DNA of 25,977 bases from an uncultured Clostridia bacterium (lineage in GTDB: Bacteria > Bacillota > Clostridia > TANB77 > CAG-508): contig CAKPCL010000012.1 of assembly GCA_934141605.1 (NCBI GenBank), forward strand, positions 1 to 25,977, read 5' to 3'. This document shows, piece by piece, positions 1 through 8,630 of this stretch (position 1 is the stretch's first letter; every line of letters begins with the position of its first letter). The notes below the pieces were generated by a model, which saw only the letters and a list, made by a program, of their open reading frames with translations, did no database searches and had not been told where the DNA came from. A program made the translations under genes and the position numbers.

Positions 1-345
1 GGATTTAAAGTTGTAGATACTATTGGAGATTATGAACTATTAGCATTACAATTTGATGATAGCGAAACTCCTAGATTCAATGATAATGCAAGAACTATGA
101 AAATAGATAATCAAGATTTCACTATTTATTATAGCAACGAATGTCCTTATGTAGAATATGAAGTAAATGAATTAACTGAATATGCAAAAGAAAATAATAT
201 AAAAATCAATTTTATAAAAGTAGATTCATTAGAGAAAGCAAAGAATGCACCTTGTATTTTCAATAACTGGGCTAATTTCTATAAAGGAGAATTTATATCT
301 AATACTATATTAAATGCTAATTCATTTGAAAAGTTAATTAAATAA
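1..345 (+). CDS. GNAT acetyltransferase with YoaP-like C-terminal domain (3' end only)
   Basis: The reading frame is open from base 1, so this is the C-terminal ~114 residues of a gene that starts upstream of the window. An in-frame ATG at 97 is only internal. Readable parts are a start 'GFKVVDTIGDYELLALQF', a short linker, and a domain beginning 'FTIYYSNECPYVEYEVNEL' that resembles the YoaP-like domain found after a GNAT domain in Firmicutes acetyltransferases. The CPY motif looks thioredoxin-like, but only one cysteine is present in it. The acyl-CoA binding core lies outside the window, so substrate and activity cannot be judged. The family match is from memory of the pattern, not from a search. 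Confidence 0.6.
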   Translation, partial: GFKVVDTIGDYELLALQFDDSETPRFNDNARTMKIDNQDFTIYYSNECPYVEYEVNELTEYAKENNIKINFIKVDSLEKAKNAPCIFNNWANFYKGEFISNTILNANSFEKLIK

Positions 346-384
346 CAAATTATAGAGATATAAAGAGAATGGGTGAGAGTATAA

Positions 385-594
385 ATGAATCCAATAGAAA
401 ATTTAAAAGATTTAATCATATACCAAAGTCAAAATAGTTTATTAAATCTAATTCCGGCAAAACCGTATCTAACGGAATTGTCATTTCCTATTTTATTATA
501 CTCTAATTATAGTAATAAAGTCAGAAAATATAAAAAAATCATTTATAAGGAGAAAAAAAATGAATATACTAAAACCACAAAAATCAACATTTAA
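385..594 (+). CDS. doubtful small ORF, 69 aa, unknown
   Basis: I do not recognise this product. In its favour are a GGTGAG-like ribosome binding site at about 371-376 and codon choice like its neighbours over the first ~55 residues. Against it, the last ~12 codons run through the ribosome binding site and start of the pentapeptide-repeat gene at 560, giving a lysine-rich, low-information tail. The middle is hydrophobic (LSFPILLYSNY) but too short for a confident membrane helix. It may be a real small protein, the remnant of a decayed gene, or leader sequence. The DNA holds a short inverted repeat, ATTCCG at 450-455 against CGGAAT at 472-477. Confidence 0.3.
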   Translation: MNPIENLKDLIIYQSQNSLLNLIPAKPYLTELSFPILLYSNYSNKVRKYKKIIYKEKKNEYTKTTKINI

Positions 595-1198
595 AAAACT
601 AAAAAAAATTGAAAATCTAATAAACGAAACAAAGGAAAACTATGAACTAGAAAACATCACCATAGAAAACTACAAAACAAACGGCATAGAACTAAACGAT
701 ATAAAAATAGAAAAAGCAATAATAAACAACACTGAAATTACAAACGGAAATTTATCAAACAATACATTTATAGATATTGAATTTAACAATTGCAACTTTT
801 CCAACACATCATTTGAAAATAGCAGTTTCATAAGATGTGAATTCAACAACTGTAAACTAACAGGCTGCAATTTTATCGAAAACAGAATATATAATATTAG
901 TTATACAGAAACAAACTTATGCTACGCTAACTTTTCTATGGCAAGTATAGAAAATGCAATGTTTGAAGACTCAGGATTAAAAAATAGCAATTTTCAAGAA
1001 AACAAATTAAAAAATATTATATTTAGGAATGCAGATTTAACACAAGCAAGATTTTTTAAAACAAGCCTAAAAGACATAGATTTTTCAGAAAGCAATATAG
1101 AAGGAATAGCAGTATCGCTTGAAGACATTAAAGGCGCATATGTAAATCAATTTCAAGCAACAGATTTATTATATTTAATAGGGGTAAACTTAAAATAG
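560..1198 (+). CDS. pentapeptide-repeat protein
   Basis: 212 residues. From about residue 45 the protein reads as consecutive A(D/N)LXX-type pentapeptides (for example FNNCNFSNTSFENSSFIRCEFNNCKLTGCNF, taken as successive five-residue units), which fold as a right-handed quadrilateral beta-helix. The C-terminal segment after the repeats (QATDLLYLIGVNLK) is a common cap in this family. The start is set by AAGGAG at 547-552. The repeat class includes Qnr and McbG proteins that mimic DNA and bind gyrase, but most members have no known job. There is no signal peptide, so it is probably cytoplasmic. Nothing here shows quinolone protection, and the function is unassigned. Confidence 0.85.
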   Translation: MNILKPQKSTFKKLKKIENLINETKENYELENITIENYKTNGIELNDIKIEKAIINNTEITNGNLSNNTFIDIEFNNCNFSNTSFENSSFIRCEFNNCKLTGCNFIENRIYNISYTETNLCYANFSMASIENAMFEDSGLKNSNFQENKLKNIIFRNADLTQARFFKTSLKDIDFSESNIEGIAVSLEDIKGAYVNQFQATDLLYLIGVNLK

Positions 1199-1324
1199 AA
1201 GGAAATACTTTAAATATAAAAAAAATTTCAACATACTTTTTAAATGTATCTAAAAAAATGTAGTCAAAAATAAAAAAATATGATATAGTCATAGAAAATC
1301 AAAAGAAAAAGGAAAAAAACAAAA

Positions 1325-2812
1325 ATGAAAAAAATAAATAAAAAAGAATTAATAATATACACAATAATGTTTGCAATAACATGTGCAATATTCACACCAC
1401 TATTAATAGGGCACTACTCAACAGACACCTATAATATATCAAATGTAGGATACCAAAACTACGCAATACATTGGTCATTAATAGACGGCAGAATATTTAT
1501 GGCAATACTTGGATTAATAGCAAGCAAAATAAACATAAGCATTGAAGCATACACATTTATAACATTATTCAGTGCAATAATAATATCAAACCTTGCAATA
1601 ATAACATTAAGCAAGATAATAAAAAAATACAAAAAACCAGAAAATATTATACAAGAAATAATAATATTAATAATAGGATATATAACAATATTTAACTTTA
1701 TGTACTTAGAAAACATGTACTTTGTAGAAAGCACAGTAATGGCTACAAGTGTATTGTTATATATAATATCAGCAGATATACTAGTAGAAAAAAATAAAAA
1801 CTACATAATAAAAAGTATAATATTAACAAGTTTAGGAATTATGTGTTATCAGGGAACAGTAGGACTATTTTTTGCATATGTAACACTATTTACTATACTA
1901 AAAAACAAAAATAACGAAAAACAAATAATAATAGACTTAATAAAAAGTGGAATAATTGCACTAATATCAGTATCAATAGATATTTTATCTGTTAAAGTTA
2001 TAGAAAATTTAATTGGCCAAAAACAAACAAGATTAGGAAAAATATCTGATGTGTTTAGAAATATAACAATAATAATTGCATCATTACCAAATGTATTGCA
2101 ATGGACATGTAATTTATTTCCAAGAAATTTGTTAATAATATATTTAGGATTACTAATATCAATAATTTTAATATATACAATTAAAAATAAAGAGTATAAA
2201 AATGACATTGTAGCTAAGTTTGTATTAATAACACTAATAACCATTGCAGGTAGTTGCGTCACATATTTGTTAGCATTAACTAGTTTTTATACAGGAAGAT
2301 TAAGAAATGCACTAGGAGCATTAATTGGGATTTTGTTTATATTTATATATGTAGAAACAGACCTTTTACAAAAGAAAAACAAATTAGGAATAATAACTTT
2401 TATAACACTAATATCATATCTAATTATAAATATTTTAAATTATGAAAGTATAATGATACAGCATAAAGAAGTAAATAAATTAGAAAGAATAGAGTCACAA
2501 GAAATTGAACAATATATAGAAGAATACGAAAATAATACAGAAAATAAAGTAACAAACATAGCTTTAATTGTAATAAGAGATAATTTAGAAAAAGCATTTT
2601 TACCAAATGCTAAAAATAAAACATCATTTACACATAATGCAATTAGAACTAGTTGGGCAGCTGATGGAGCTATAAATTTTTATACAAATAGAAATTTAAA
2701 AACCGTTACATTAACACAAGAAGAAAAACAAAATTATATGGAAAATAATAATACGGAGAAAGGCTATAAATGTATAGGTGATACACTTTATTTAAATGTA
2801 TATATGTATTAA
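1325..2812 (+). CDS. GtrII-like membrane glucosyltransferase
   Basis: 495 residues with about ten hydrophobic segments, starting with a helix at residues ~11-29. The N-terminal pattern (helix, then GHYSTDTYNISNVGYQNY, then WSLIDGRIFMAILG) matches the GtrII-type 'glucosyltransferase domain' family. Those proteins transfer a sugar from a polyprenyl-phosphate donor onto a surface polymer outside the membrane. The C-terminal ~110 residues are soluble and probably extracytoplasmic. An AAAGGAAAAA ribosome binding site precedes the ATG. No partner glycosylation genes (GtrA flippase, GtrB) are next to it, so the acceptor is unknown. It ends 28 bases before polA and may be co-transcribed with it. Confidence 0.65.
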   Translation: MKKINKKELIIYTIMFAITCAIFTPLLIGHYSTDTYNISNVGYQNYAIHWSLIDGRIFMAILGLIASKINISIEAYTFITLFSAIIISNLAIITLSKIIKKYKKPENIIQEIIILIIGYITIFNFMYLENMYFVESTVMATSVLLYIISADILVEKNKNYIIKSIILTSLGIMCYQGTVGLFFAYVTLFTILKNKNNEKQIIIDLIKSGIIALISVSIDILSVKVIENLIGQKQTRLGKISDVFRNITIIIASLPNVLQWTCNLFPRNLLIIYLGLLISIILIYTIKNKEYKNDIVAKFVLITLITIAGSCVTYLLALTSFYTGRLRNALGALIGILFIFIYVETDLLQKKNKLGIITFITLISYLIINILNYESIMIQHKEVNKLERIESQEIEQYIEEYENNTENKVTNIALIVIRDNLEKAFLPNAKNKTSFTHNAIRTSWAADGAINFYTNRNLKTVTLTQEEKQNYMENNNTEKGYKCIGDTLYLNVYMY

Positions 2813-2840
2813 ACTCAAAATAAAAAGAAAGAGGCAAAGT

Positions 2841-5585
2841 ATGAAAAAGCTAGTATTAATAGATGGAAATAGTATAATGAATAGAGCATTTTATGGAATA
2901 ATGGGAAGTAAGGCTTTAACAACCAAAGACGGAAAATATACAAATGCAATATATGGTTTTTTAGCAATATTATTCAAATTATTAGAAGATGAAAAACCAG
3001 AATATATTGCAGTATCATTTGACTTAAAAGCACCAACTGTAAGACATAAAATGTATGAAGGATATAAAGCAAACAGAAAAGGTATGCCAAATGAACTTGC
3101 AGAACAAATGCCAATAATAAAAGAAGTACTAAAAGCTATGAATATAGATATTGTTGAAATGGAAGGCTATGAAGGTGATGATATAATAGGAACACTTTCT
3201 AGATATGGAGAGGAAAAAGGTTTAGAAGTTATAATTCTTTCTGGAGATAGAGATACATTTCAATTAGCAACAGATAATGTAAAAATACATATACCAAGAA
3301 CTAAAGCAGGAAAAACAGAAACTGAAATTTTTGATAGAAATAAAGTTAAAGAAGTCTATGGTATAGAGCCAAAACAATTAATAGAAGTAAAGGGCTTACA
3401 AGGTGATACATCAGATAATATTCCGGGAGTTCCGGGAATAGGTGAAAAGACTGCACTTTCATTAATTCAAAAATATGAAACCATAGATAATTTATATAAA
3501 AAATTAGAAGCGGGAGAAACTGATTTAAAAGGAAAGCAAAAAGAGAAGATAGAAGAAAATAAAGAACTAGCTTATCTTTCAAGAACATTAGGCGAGATAA
3601 ATACAAAAGTTCCAATTGAAGATACATTAGAAGAACTAAAAACAGAAGAGTGGGATAAACAAAAAGTATTAGAAATATTTAAAGAATTAAACTTTAAAAG
3701 ATATATAGACAGATTTAATTTACTTCAAGATGGAATAGGACAAACTTCAGAAAATGAACACGAAAATCTAAAAAAATGCTACACTATTAACAAAAAAAGT
3801 ATTAATGAAATAAAAGATATCATAAAAGAACAAAAAGAAATGATATTTTATATAAACACTTCAAAAGATGAAAAACTAGAAAAAATAATTAAAGAAACAA
3901 TAGTTGGAATAGGAATTTTTAATTCAAAATCAAATGAAGCATACTACTTGAATTTTGAAGATAATAAAGAACTTCAAGATTTAAAAGAAATATTTGAAAA
4001 CAAAGAAATATCAAAAATAGGAATAGATTTAGGTAGAATTTATATATTATTAAAACAAGAGAATATTAATTTAAAAGGAATAAAGTATGATGTAGCAATA
4101 GCAGCATATATTTTAAATCCAACAAATAGTAAATTAAAAATTGACTATCTTGCAGAACAGTATTTAGAAGTTGATGTTAATGAAGCCCTAGGGAAGGAAG
4201 AAAGAGGTAGCAAGCAAGAACAAATAAATTTATTTGATGAACTTAGCAAATTGGACAATAAAGAAAATGCCTCAGAAAAAGAAGCAGAAAACAAATTTGC
4301 ATTTTATTCATATATAATATACAAATTACAAGAAACAACCAAAAAACAGTTAGAAGAAATTGGAGCTATATCATTATTTAATAATATAGATATGCCAACA
4401 GTTGAAGTACTAGCAAATATGCAATGGAACGGGATGTATGCAGATGAAGATGAACTTAATAAATTTGGAGATAAATTAAAAGAACAATTAGAAATAAAAA
4501 CAAAAATAATATATGAAATGGCAGGAGAAGAATTTAATATAAATTCAACAAAGCAACTAGGAGAAATATTATTTGAAAAAATGAAACTACCAGTTGTCAA
4601 AAAAACAAAAAATGGATATTCAACAGATGTAGATGTATTAGAAAAACTAAAATCAGAAGACCCAATAATATCAGAAATACTAGATTATAGGCAATTAATG
4701 AAATTAAATTCAACATATGTAGAAGGTTTAAAACCATACATCAATCCAAAAAATAAAAGAATTCACTCTTTCTTCCACCAAACAATAACAGCAACAGGAA
4801 GAATAAGCTCGACAGAACCAAATTTACAAAACATACCAACAAGATTTGAGCTAGGAAAGCAAGTTAGAAAAATCTTCAAACCAGAAGAAGGCAAAGTGTA
4901 TATAGATGCAGACTATTCACAAATAGAATTAAGAGTATTAGCACACATGTCAGAAGACAAACACATGGTTCAAGCATTTATAGAAGGGCAAGATATTCAT
5001 AAACAAGCAGCCTCTAAAGTATTTAAAACACCGATAGAAGAAGTCACAAAAGAACAAAGAAGCAATGCTAAAGCAGTAAACTTTGGAATTGTTTATGGAA
5101 TAAGTGACTTTGGACTTGGAGAACAACTAGGAATATCAAGAAAACAAGCTAAAAGATATATAGAAGAATACTTACAAGAATATGAAGGCATTAAAAATTT
5201 CATGGACAATATAAAAGAAAAAGCAAAAGAAACAGGCTATGTAGAAACATTATTCAACAGAAGAAGATATATTCCAGAATTAAAATCAAACAACTATATG
5301 GTAAGACAATTTGGAGAAAGAGCAGCAATGAACACACCAATACAAGGAACAGCAGCAGACATAATGAAAATAGCAATGATAAATGTATATAAAAAGTTAA
5401 TAGAAGAAAATCTAGAAGCAAAAATAGTCCTACAAGTCCACGACGAAATGATGATAGAAACACCAATTAAAGAAGCAGAAAGAGTAAAAAAAATAGTAAA
5501 AAATGAAATGGAAAATGCCGTTAAATTAAAAGTCCCATTAATAGCAGAAGTTTCAGAAGCAGAAAATTGGTATGAGTGCAAATAA
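2841..5585 (+). CDS. polA: DNA polymerase I
   Basis: 914 residues. The chosen ATG follows AAAGAAAGAGG; an in-frame ATG at 2796 would overlap the preceding gene and has no ribosome binding site. The N-terminal 5' nuclease domain (residues ~1-290) shows LIDGNSIMNRAFYG, GYEGDDIIGT, SGDRDTFQL and GDTSDNIPGVPGIGEKTA. The polymerase domain shows motif A around D689 (DADYSQIELR), motif B with K744 (NAKAVNFGIVYG) and motif C with D868 (QVHDEM). In the 3'-5' exonuclease domain the DxE motif is replaced (near residues 338-341, INTS) and the other acidic positions are lost. It should therefore fill gaps and remove RNA primers without proofreading, as in Bacillus and Thermus PolA. The stop codon touches a 63-bp palindrome. 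Confidence 0.97.
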   Translation: MKKLVLIDGNSIMNRAFYGIMGSKALTTKDGKYTNAIYGFLAILFKLLEDEKPEYIAVSFDLKAPTVRHKMYEGYKANRKGMPNELAEQMPIIKEVLKAMNIDIVEMEGYEGDDIIGTLSRYGEEKGLEVIILSGDRDTFQLATDNVKIHIPRTKAGKTETEIFDRNKVKEVYGIEPKQLIEVKGLQGDTSDNIPGVPGIGEKTALSLIQKYETIDNLYKKLEAGETDLKGKQKEKIEENKELAYLSRTLGEINTKVPIEDTLEELKTEEWDKQKVLEIFKELNFKRYIDRFNLLQDGIGQTSENEHENLKKCYTINKKSINEIKDIIKEQKEMIFYINTSKDEKLEKIIKETIVGIGIFNSKSNEAYYLNFEDNKELQDLKEIFENKEISKIGIDLGRIYILLKQENINLKGIKYDVAIAAYILNPTNSKLKIDYLAEQYLEVDVNEALGKEERGSKQEQINLFDELSKLDNKENASEKEAENKFAFYSYIIYKLQETTKKQLEEIGAISLFNNIDMPTVEVLANMQWNGMYADEDELNKFGDKLKEQLEIKTKIIYEMAGEEFNINSTKQLGEILFEKMKLPVVKKTKNGYSTDVDVLEKLKSEDPIISEILDYRQLMKLNSTYVEGLKPYINPKNKRIHSFFHQTITATGRISSTEPNLQNIPTRFELGKQVRKIFKPEEGKVYIDADYSQIELRVLAHMSEDKHMVQAFIEGQDIHKQAASKVFKTPIEEVTKEQRSNAKAVNFGIVYGISDFGLGEQLGISRKQAKRYIEEYLQEYEGIKNFMDNIKEKAKETGYVETLFNRRRYIPELKSNNYMVRQFGERAAMNTPIQGTAADIMKIAMINVYKKLIEENLEAKIVLQVHDEMMIETPIKEAERVKKIVKNEMENAVKLKVPLIAEVSEAENWYECK

Positions 5586-5647
5586 TGTCCAAACGGGACG
5601 GTTCTAAATGGACATTTTGTCCATTTAGAACCGTCCCGTTTGGACAT
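5585..5647 (+). repeat. 63-bp palindromic REP-like element, copy A
   Basis: A perfect inverted repeat with 30-nt arms (5585-5614 and 5618-5647) around a 3-nt TTT loop. Each arm is one 29-nt unit: TGTCCAAA end, core AGAACCGTCCC (or its complement), TTTGGACA-like end. The units here are arranged head to head. The first base is the last A of the polA stop codon. Four related loci lie at 11441, 16966, 17941 and 20481. As RNA it would make a very stable hairpin at the end of the polA message, which could protect it or stop transcription. Confidence 0.92.
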
Positions 5648-5668
5648 GAAAAAAGGAGGTAGATAAAA

Positions 5669-6232
5669 ATAGTTATTATAAGAAAAAGAACAATAATAAT
5701 TTTAGCCATTGTATTAATTGCATGTATAATAGCCATTATATGTATTCCACCTAAGCTACAAAAGATAATTTATAAAAAAGAATATGCAGAGTATGTTGAA
5801 GAATATGCTGAAAAGTATAATGTTGATAAGAATTTAGTTTATGCAGTAATAAAGGCAGAAAGCAATTTTAATTCTCAAGCAAAATCAAGCAAAGGCGCAA
5901 CTGGTTTAATGCAATTAGTGGAAAGTACGGCCATAGAAATTAGTAAAAAGGTTTATATACAATGTACAAGTGAAGATGTATCAGAAAAACTATTGGAACC
6001 CAAAATTAATATAAATATTGGTACAAAATATTTATCAATATTATTACAAAAATATGAAAATATCGAATTGGCATTGACGGCTTATAATGCAGGGATTGGA
6101 ACTGTTGATAATTGGATTGAAAAAGGAATAATAAAAGCTGATGGTTCTGACATAGAAAAAATTCCTTATAAAGAAACAAATAATTATGTTAGAAAAATCT
6201 TAAGAGATTATAGGATATATACTAATTTGTAA
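5669..6232 (+). CDS. membrane-anchored lytic transglycosylase (SLT family), non-standard start
   Basis: Translated from 5669 this gives 187 residues: a membrane anchor at ~8-26, then an SLT-type peptidoglycan lytic transglycosylase domain. The catalytic glutamate is E64 (VIKAESNFN), followed by SKGATGLMQL and later ALTAYNAGIGTVDNW, the family hallmarks. Such enzymes cleave the MurNAc-GlcNAc bond to leave 1,6-anhydro ends. The frame has no ATG, GTG or TTG before 5909, and a start there would delete the anchor and catalytic Glu. A strong AAAGGAGGT lies at 5652-5660 with ATA at 5669, exactly 8 bases on, so I place the start at ATA. ATT at 5675 is the alternative. Either a rare start codon is used or the start has mutated. 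Confidence 0.8.
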   Translation: MVIIRKRTIIILAIVLIACIIAIICIPPKLQKIIYKKEYAEYVEEYAEKYNVDKNLVYAVIKAESNFNSQAKSSKGATGLMQLVESTAIEISKKVYIQCTSEDVSEKLLEPKININIGTKYLSILLQKYENIELALTAYNAGIGTVDNWIEKGIIKADGSDIEKIPYKETNNYVRKILRDYRIYTNL

Positions 6233-6250
6233 TTAAAAGTACTCATGTTG

Positions 6251-6278
6251 TGATAACTTTTTTACTGATAACTTTTTT
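6251..6278 (+). repeat. 13-nt tandem direct repeat
   Basis: TGATAACTTTTTT occurs at 6251-6263 and again at 6266-6278, separated by AC. It lies in the 171-base gap between the transglycosylase and the TPR gene. I see no strong hairpin terminator in this gap, and no function can be assigned. Confidence 0.4.
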
Positions 6279-6403
6279 GATGCGAAAGTACTAGACAAAT
6301 GACAAAAAATGCAATAAAATAGTAGATAGATTAAAAATAGTTATTTATAGAATTAAAAATAAGAATTTAATTCTGCGATGGGATAATTGAAAGGAAAAAG
6401 TTT

Positions 6404-7648
6404 ATGATTATAGAACAATTAATTTTTACTATACTTGCATGTGGACTATTTGCTTATATATTTTTAAAAATGATGAGAAATAATGATACCAATTATGTAG
6501 GAATACTGGTTATTCAAGCAATAGGTATAGCATTAAATTTCATATCGGTAATAATAAAAAAAGAAATAGGACCATTTTTTGTAATATTGAAATATATATT
6601 AGGAATTATCATACCAATTGCTATAATAGCAATCGAAAAGAAAAATATTCCACTAATTCAAATATTAAATGTATCTAAAGCAAAAATTTATTTAAAATTA
6701 GGAAATAACAAAAAAGCAAAAGAGCAATTAATAAATTTAGTAACAAAATATCCAGAAAATTATATAGGACATAAAATGTTAGCTGAAATTTATGAATTAG
6801 AAGGTGGGATGAGAAAAGCAATAGATGAATATGTACAAGCAATAGATATAAATAAAAAAGATTATTATTCATATTACAAAATAGCAGAATTATTAAACAA
6901 TTTAGATAAATCTGAAGAAGCTTCTGAAATGCTAATTAATTTATTAAACAAAAAACCAGATTATTATAAAGCAACAGAATTATTAGGGGATATATTATTA
7001 ACAAGAGAAATGTATAAGGAAGCAGCAAATATATATCAAGACGCATTAAAATATAATCCATTAAGCTTTGAATTAAATTATAATCTTGGAATAGCATATA
7101 CAATGTTAAATGACTTTCAAAGTGCAAAAATATGCTATGAAAGAGCAGCAGAAATAAACTCACTTTCATATAATTCAAAATATTCATTAGCAGAAATAGC
7201 ACTAATATATAAAGAACTAGAAGAAGCAGAACAATATTTTATTGAAGCATTAGAAGATGATGAATTAGCAGCAGATAGTTATTATGAATTGTCAAAAATA
7301 TCAATGATTAAAGATGACAAAGAAAAAGCAATTCAATTTGCAAATATCGCAATAGATATAGATGCAGCAAAGATTGTCCCAAAAATAAAAAAAGACCCAA
7401 TTTTTATACCTGTTATGGCTAAAATGTCTATGCCATTTAACATAAATATGACAGATGAAGAATTAGAACAAAAAGAAAATAAACTAGAAGAAAAAGAAAT
7501 AAAAGCTAAAAAACATCTAGAAGATATGTTTGATATAACTAGAAATTTAGGTTATGACGATATAAAAATGTTGAAAATGAATATAACAGGAAGAAACCAA
7601 ACAAACTTAGAACAAAAACAAAATGAAGAAAATAGAGAAAGAGAATAG
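6404..7648 (+). CDS. membrane-anchored tetratricopeptide-repeat protein
   Basis: 414 residues. The N-terminus has a hydrophobic helix at ~2-22 and two more between ~33 and 77. From residue ~83 the protein is built of 34-residue helix pairs with TPR spacing (for example AKIYLKLGNNKKAKEQL, AEIYELEGGMRKAIDEYVQAI, LGDILLTREMYKEAANIYQDAL, LGIAYTMLNDFQSAKICYERA). I count about seven. The C-terminal ~70 residues are highly charged and probably coiled coil. TPRs are protein-binding scaffolds, and the membrane anchor suggests assembly of an envelope or sporulation complex. It sits 91 bases before dpaA. The partner is unknown. The start is supported by GAAAGGAAAAAG. Confidence 0.8.
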   Translation: MIIEQLIFTILACGLFAYIFLKMMRNNDTNYVGILVIQAIGIALNFISVIIKKEIGPFFVILKYILGIIIPIAIIAIEKKNIPLIQILNVSKAKIYLKLGNNKKAKEQLINLVTKYPENYIGHKMLAEIYELEGGMRKAIDEYVQAIDINKKDYYSYYKIAELLNNLDKSEEASEMLINLLNKKPDYYKATELLGDILLTREMYKEAANIYQDALKYNPLSFELNYNLGIAYTMLNDFQSAKICYERAAEINSLSYNSKYSLAEIALIYKELEEAEQYFIEALEDDELAADSYYELSKISMIKDDKEKAIQFANIAIDIDAAKIVPKIKKDPIFIPVMAKMSMPFNINMTDEELEQKENKLEEKEIKAKKHLEDMFDITRNLGYDDIKMLKMNITGRNQTNLEQKQNEENRERE

Positions 7649-7739
7649 AATATTTATAACTTGATTTTTAAAATTATTCATAAAATTTCTAAAAATAAGT
7701 ATAATAATAAAGAAATATGATTATGAAAAGAGGAATTTT

Positions 7740-8618
7740 ATGAATACGAATTTTGCGGTTATTGGTGGAGACTTAAGAATAGTAAAGCTAGCAAAAATGT
7801 TAGCAGATGATGGAAATAAAGTATATGCGTATGGACTTGAAAATGCTGAAGAATTAAAAGAAAATTCTAATATTATAATGACAGAAAAATTAACAGAAGC
7901 TGTAAAAAATGTGGAAATTATTATAGGACCAATTCCATTTTCAAGTAATGGCAAAGACATAAATTCACCATTTAGTGATAAAAAAATATCTATAAGAGAA
8001 CTTATGCACATTATTAATGCAAAAATTTTAATTGCAGGAACTATATCACCAGAAGTTTATGATTTAGCAAATGATGAATATATAGAAATAATAGATATCA
8101 TGAAAAGAGAAGAACTTGCAGTTTTAAATACAATATCAACTGCCGAAGGAACAATAGAAATAATTATAGCAAACACAAATAAAATAGTACATGGAAGCAA
8201 AGTTTTGATATTAGGATTTGGAAGAATTGGAAAAGTGCTAGCTAGAAAACTATCTGGACTTGCGGCAAAAGTAACTTGTGCAGCAAGAAAAGATGAAGAT
8301 TTAGCTTGGATTAAGGCATATGGACACATAGGAACAAACATCAATACAATAGGAGAAAACTTATCTGAATATGACATCATAATAAACACAGTTCCACATT
8401 TAATATTAACAGAAGAAAGAATAAAATATGTTAAAGATGATTGCTTATTAGTAGATTTAGCTTCAAATCCTGGAGGAATAGATAAAAAAGCAGCAAAAGA
8501 TAAAAATTTGAAACTAATATGGGCGTTAGCATTACCAGGAAAAGTCGCACCAGTTACAACAGCAGAATTTATAAAAGATACAGTTTATAATATTTTAAAA
8601 GAAATATATAAAAAATAA
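7740..8618 (+). CDS. dpaA: dipicolinate synthase subunit A
   Basis: 292 residues. The N-terminal domain begins FAVIGGDLRIVKLAKMLADDG and carries the family segment GPIPFSSNG. A second Rossmann domain has LILGFGRIGKVLARKL at about residues 155-170, followed by DIIINTVPHLILTEERIK and LVDLASNPGGID. This fits DpaA/SpoVFA, which with DpaB oxidises the lysine-pathway intermediate (the dihydrodipicolinate synthase product) to dipicolinic acid in the mother cell of a sporulating cell. dpaB is not next to it: the next gene, 12 bases on, is uppP. Many clostridia make dipicolinate with other proteins, so the DpaA/DpaB route here is notable. AGAGGAA precedes the ATG. Confidence 0.9.
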   Translation: MNTNFAVIGGDLRIVKLAKMLADDGNKVYAYGLENAEELKENSNIIMTEKLTEAVKNVEIIIGPIPFSSNGKDINSPFSDKKISIRELMHIINAKILIAGTISPEVYDLANDEYIEIIDIMKREELAVLNTISTAEGTIEIIIANTNKIVHGSKVLILGFGRIGKVLARKLSGLAAKVTCAARKDEDLAWIKAYGHIGTNINTIGENLSEYDIIINTVPHLILTEERIKYVKDDCLLVDLASNPGGIDKKAAKDKNLKLIWALALPGKVAPVTTAEFIKDTVYNILKEIYKK

Positions 8619-8630
8619 GGAGAGAAGAAA

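Noticed and set aside
560..1198. pentapeptide-repeat gene as a quinolone resistance (qnr) gene
   Set aside because: Repeat class alone does not show gyrase protection; the length and repeat pattern are those of the broad family.
2796..2840. longer N-terminus for PolA
   Set aside because: The extra 15 residues overlap the preceding gene and have no ribosome binding site; the ATG at 2841 has one and matches the family start.
5294..5736. minus-strand ORFs opposite polA and the transglycosylase gene
   Set aside because: They are shadows of AT-rich coding strands and the palindrome, with low-complexity Leu/Ile/Ser/Phe content and no ribosome binding sites. The same holds for the other antisense ORFs opposite recognised genes.
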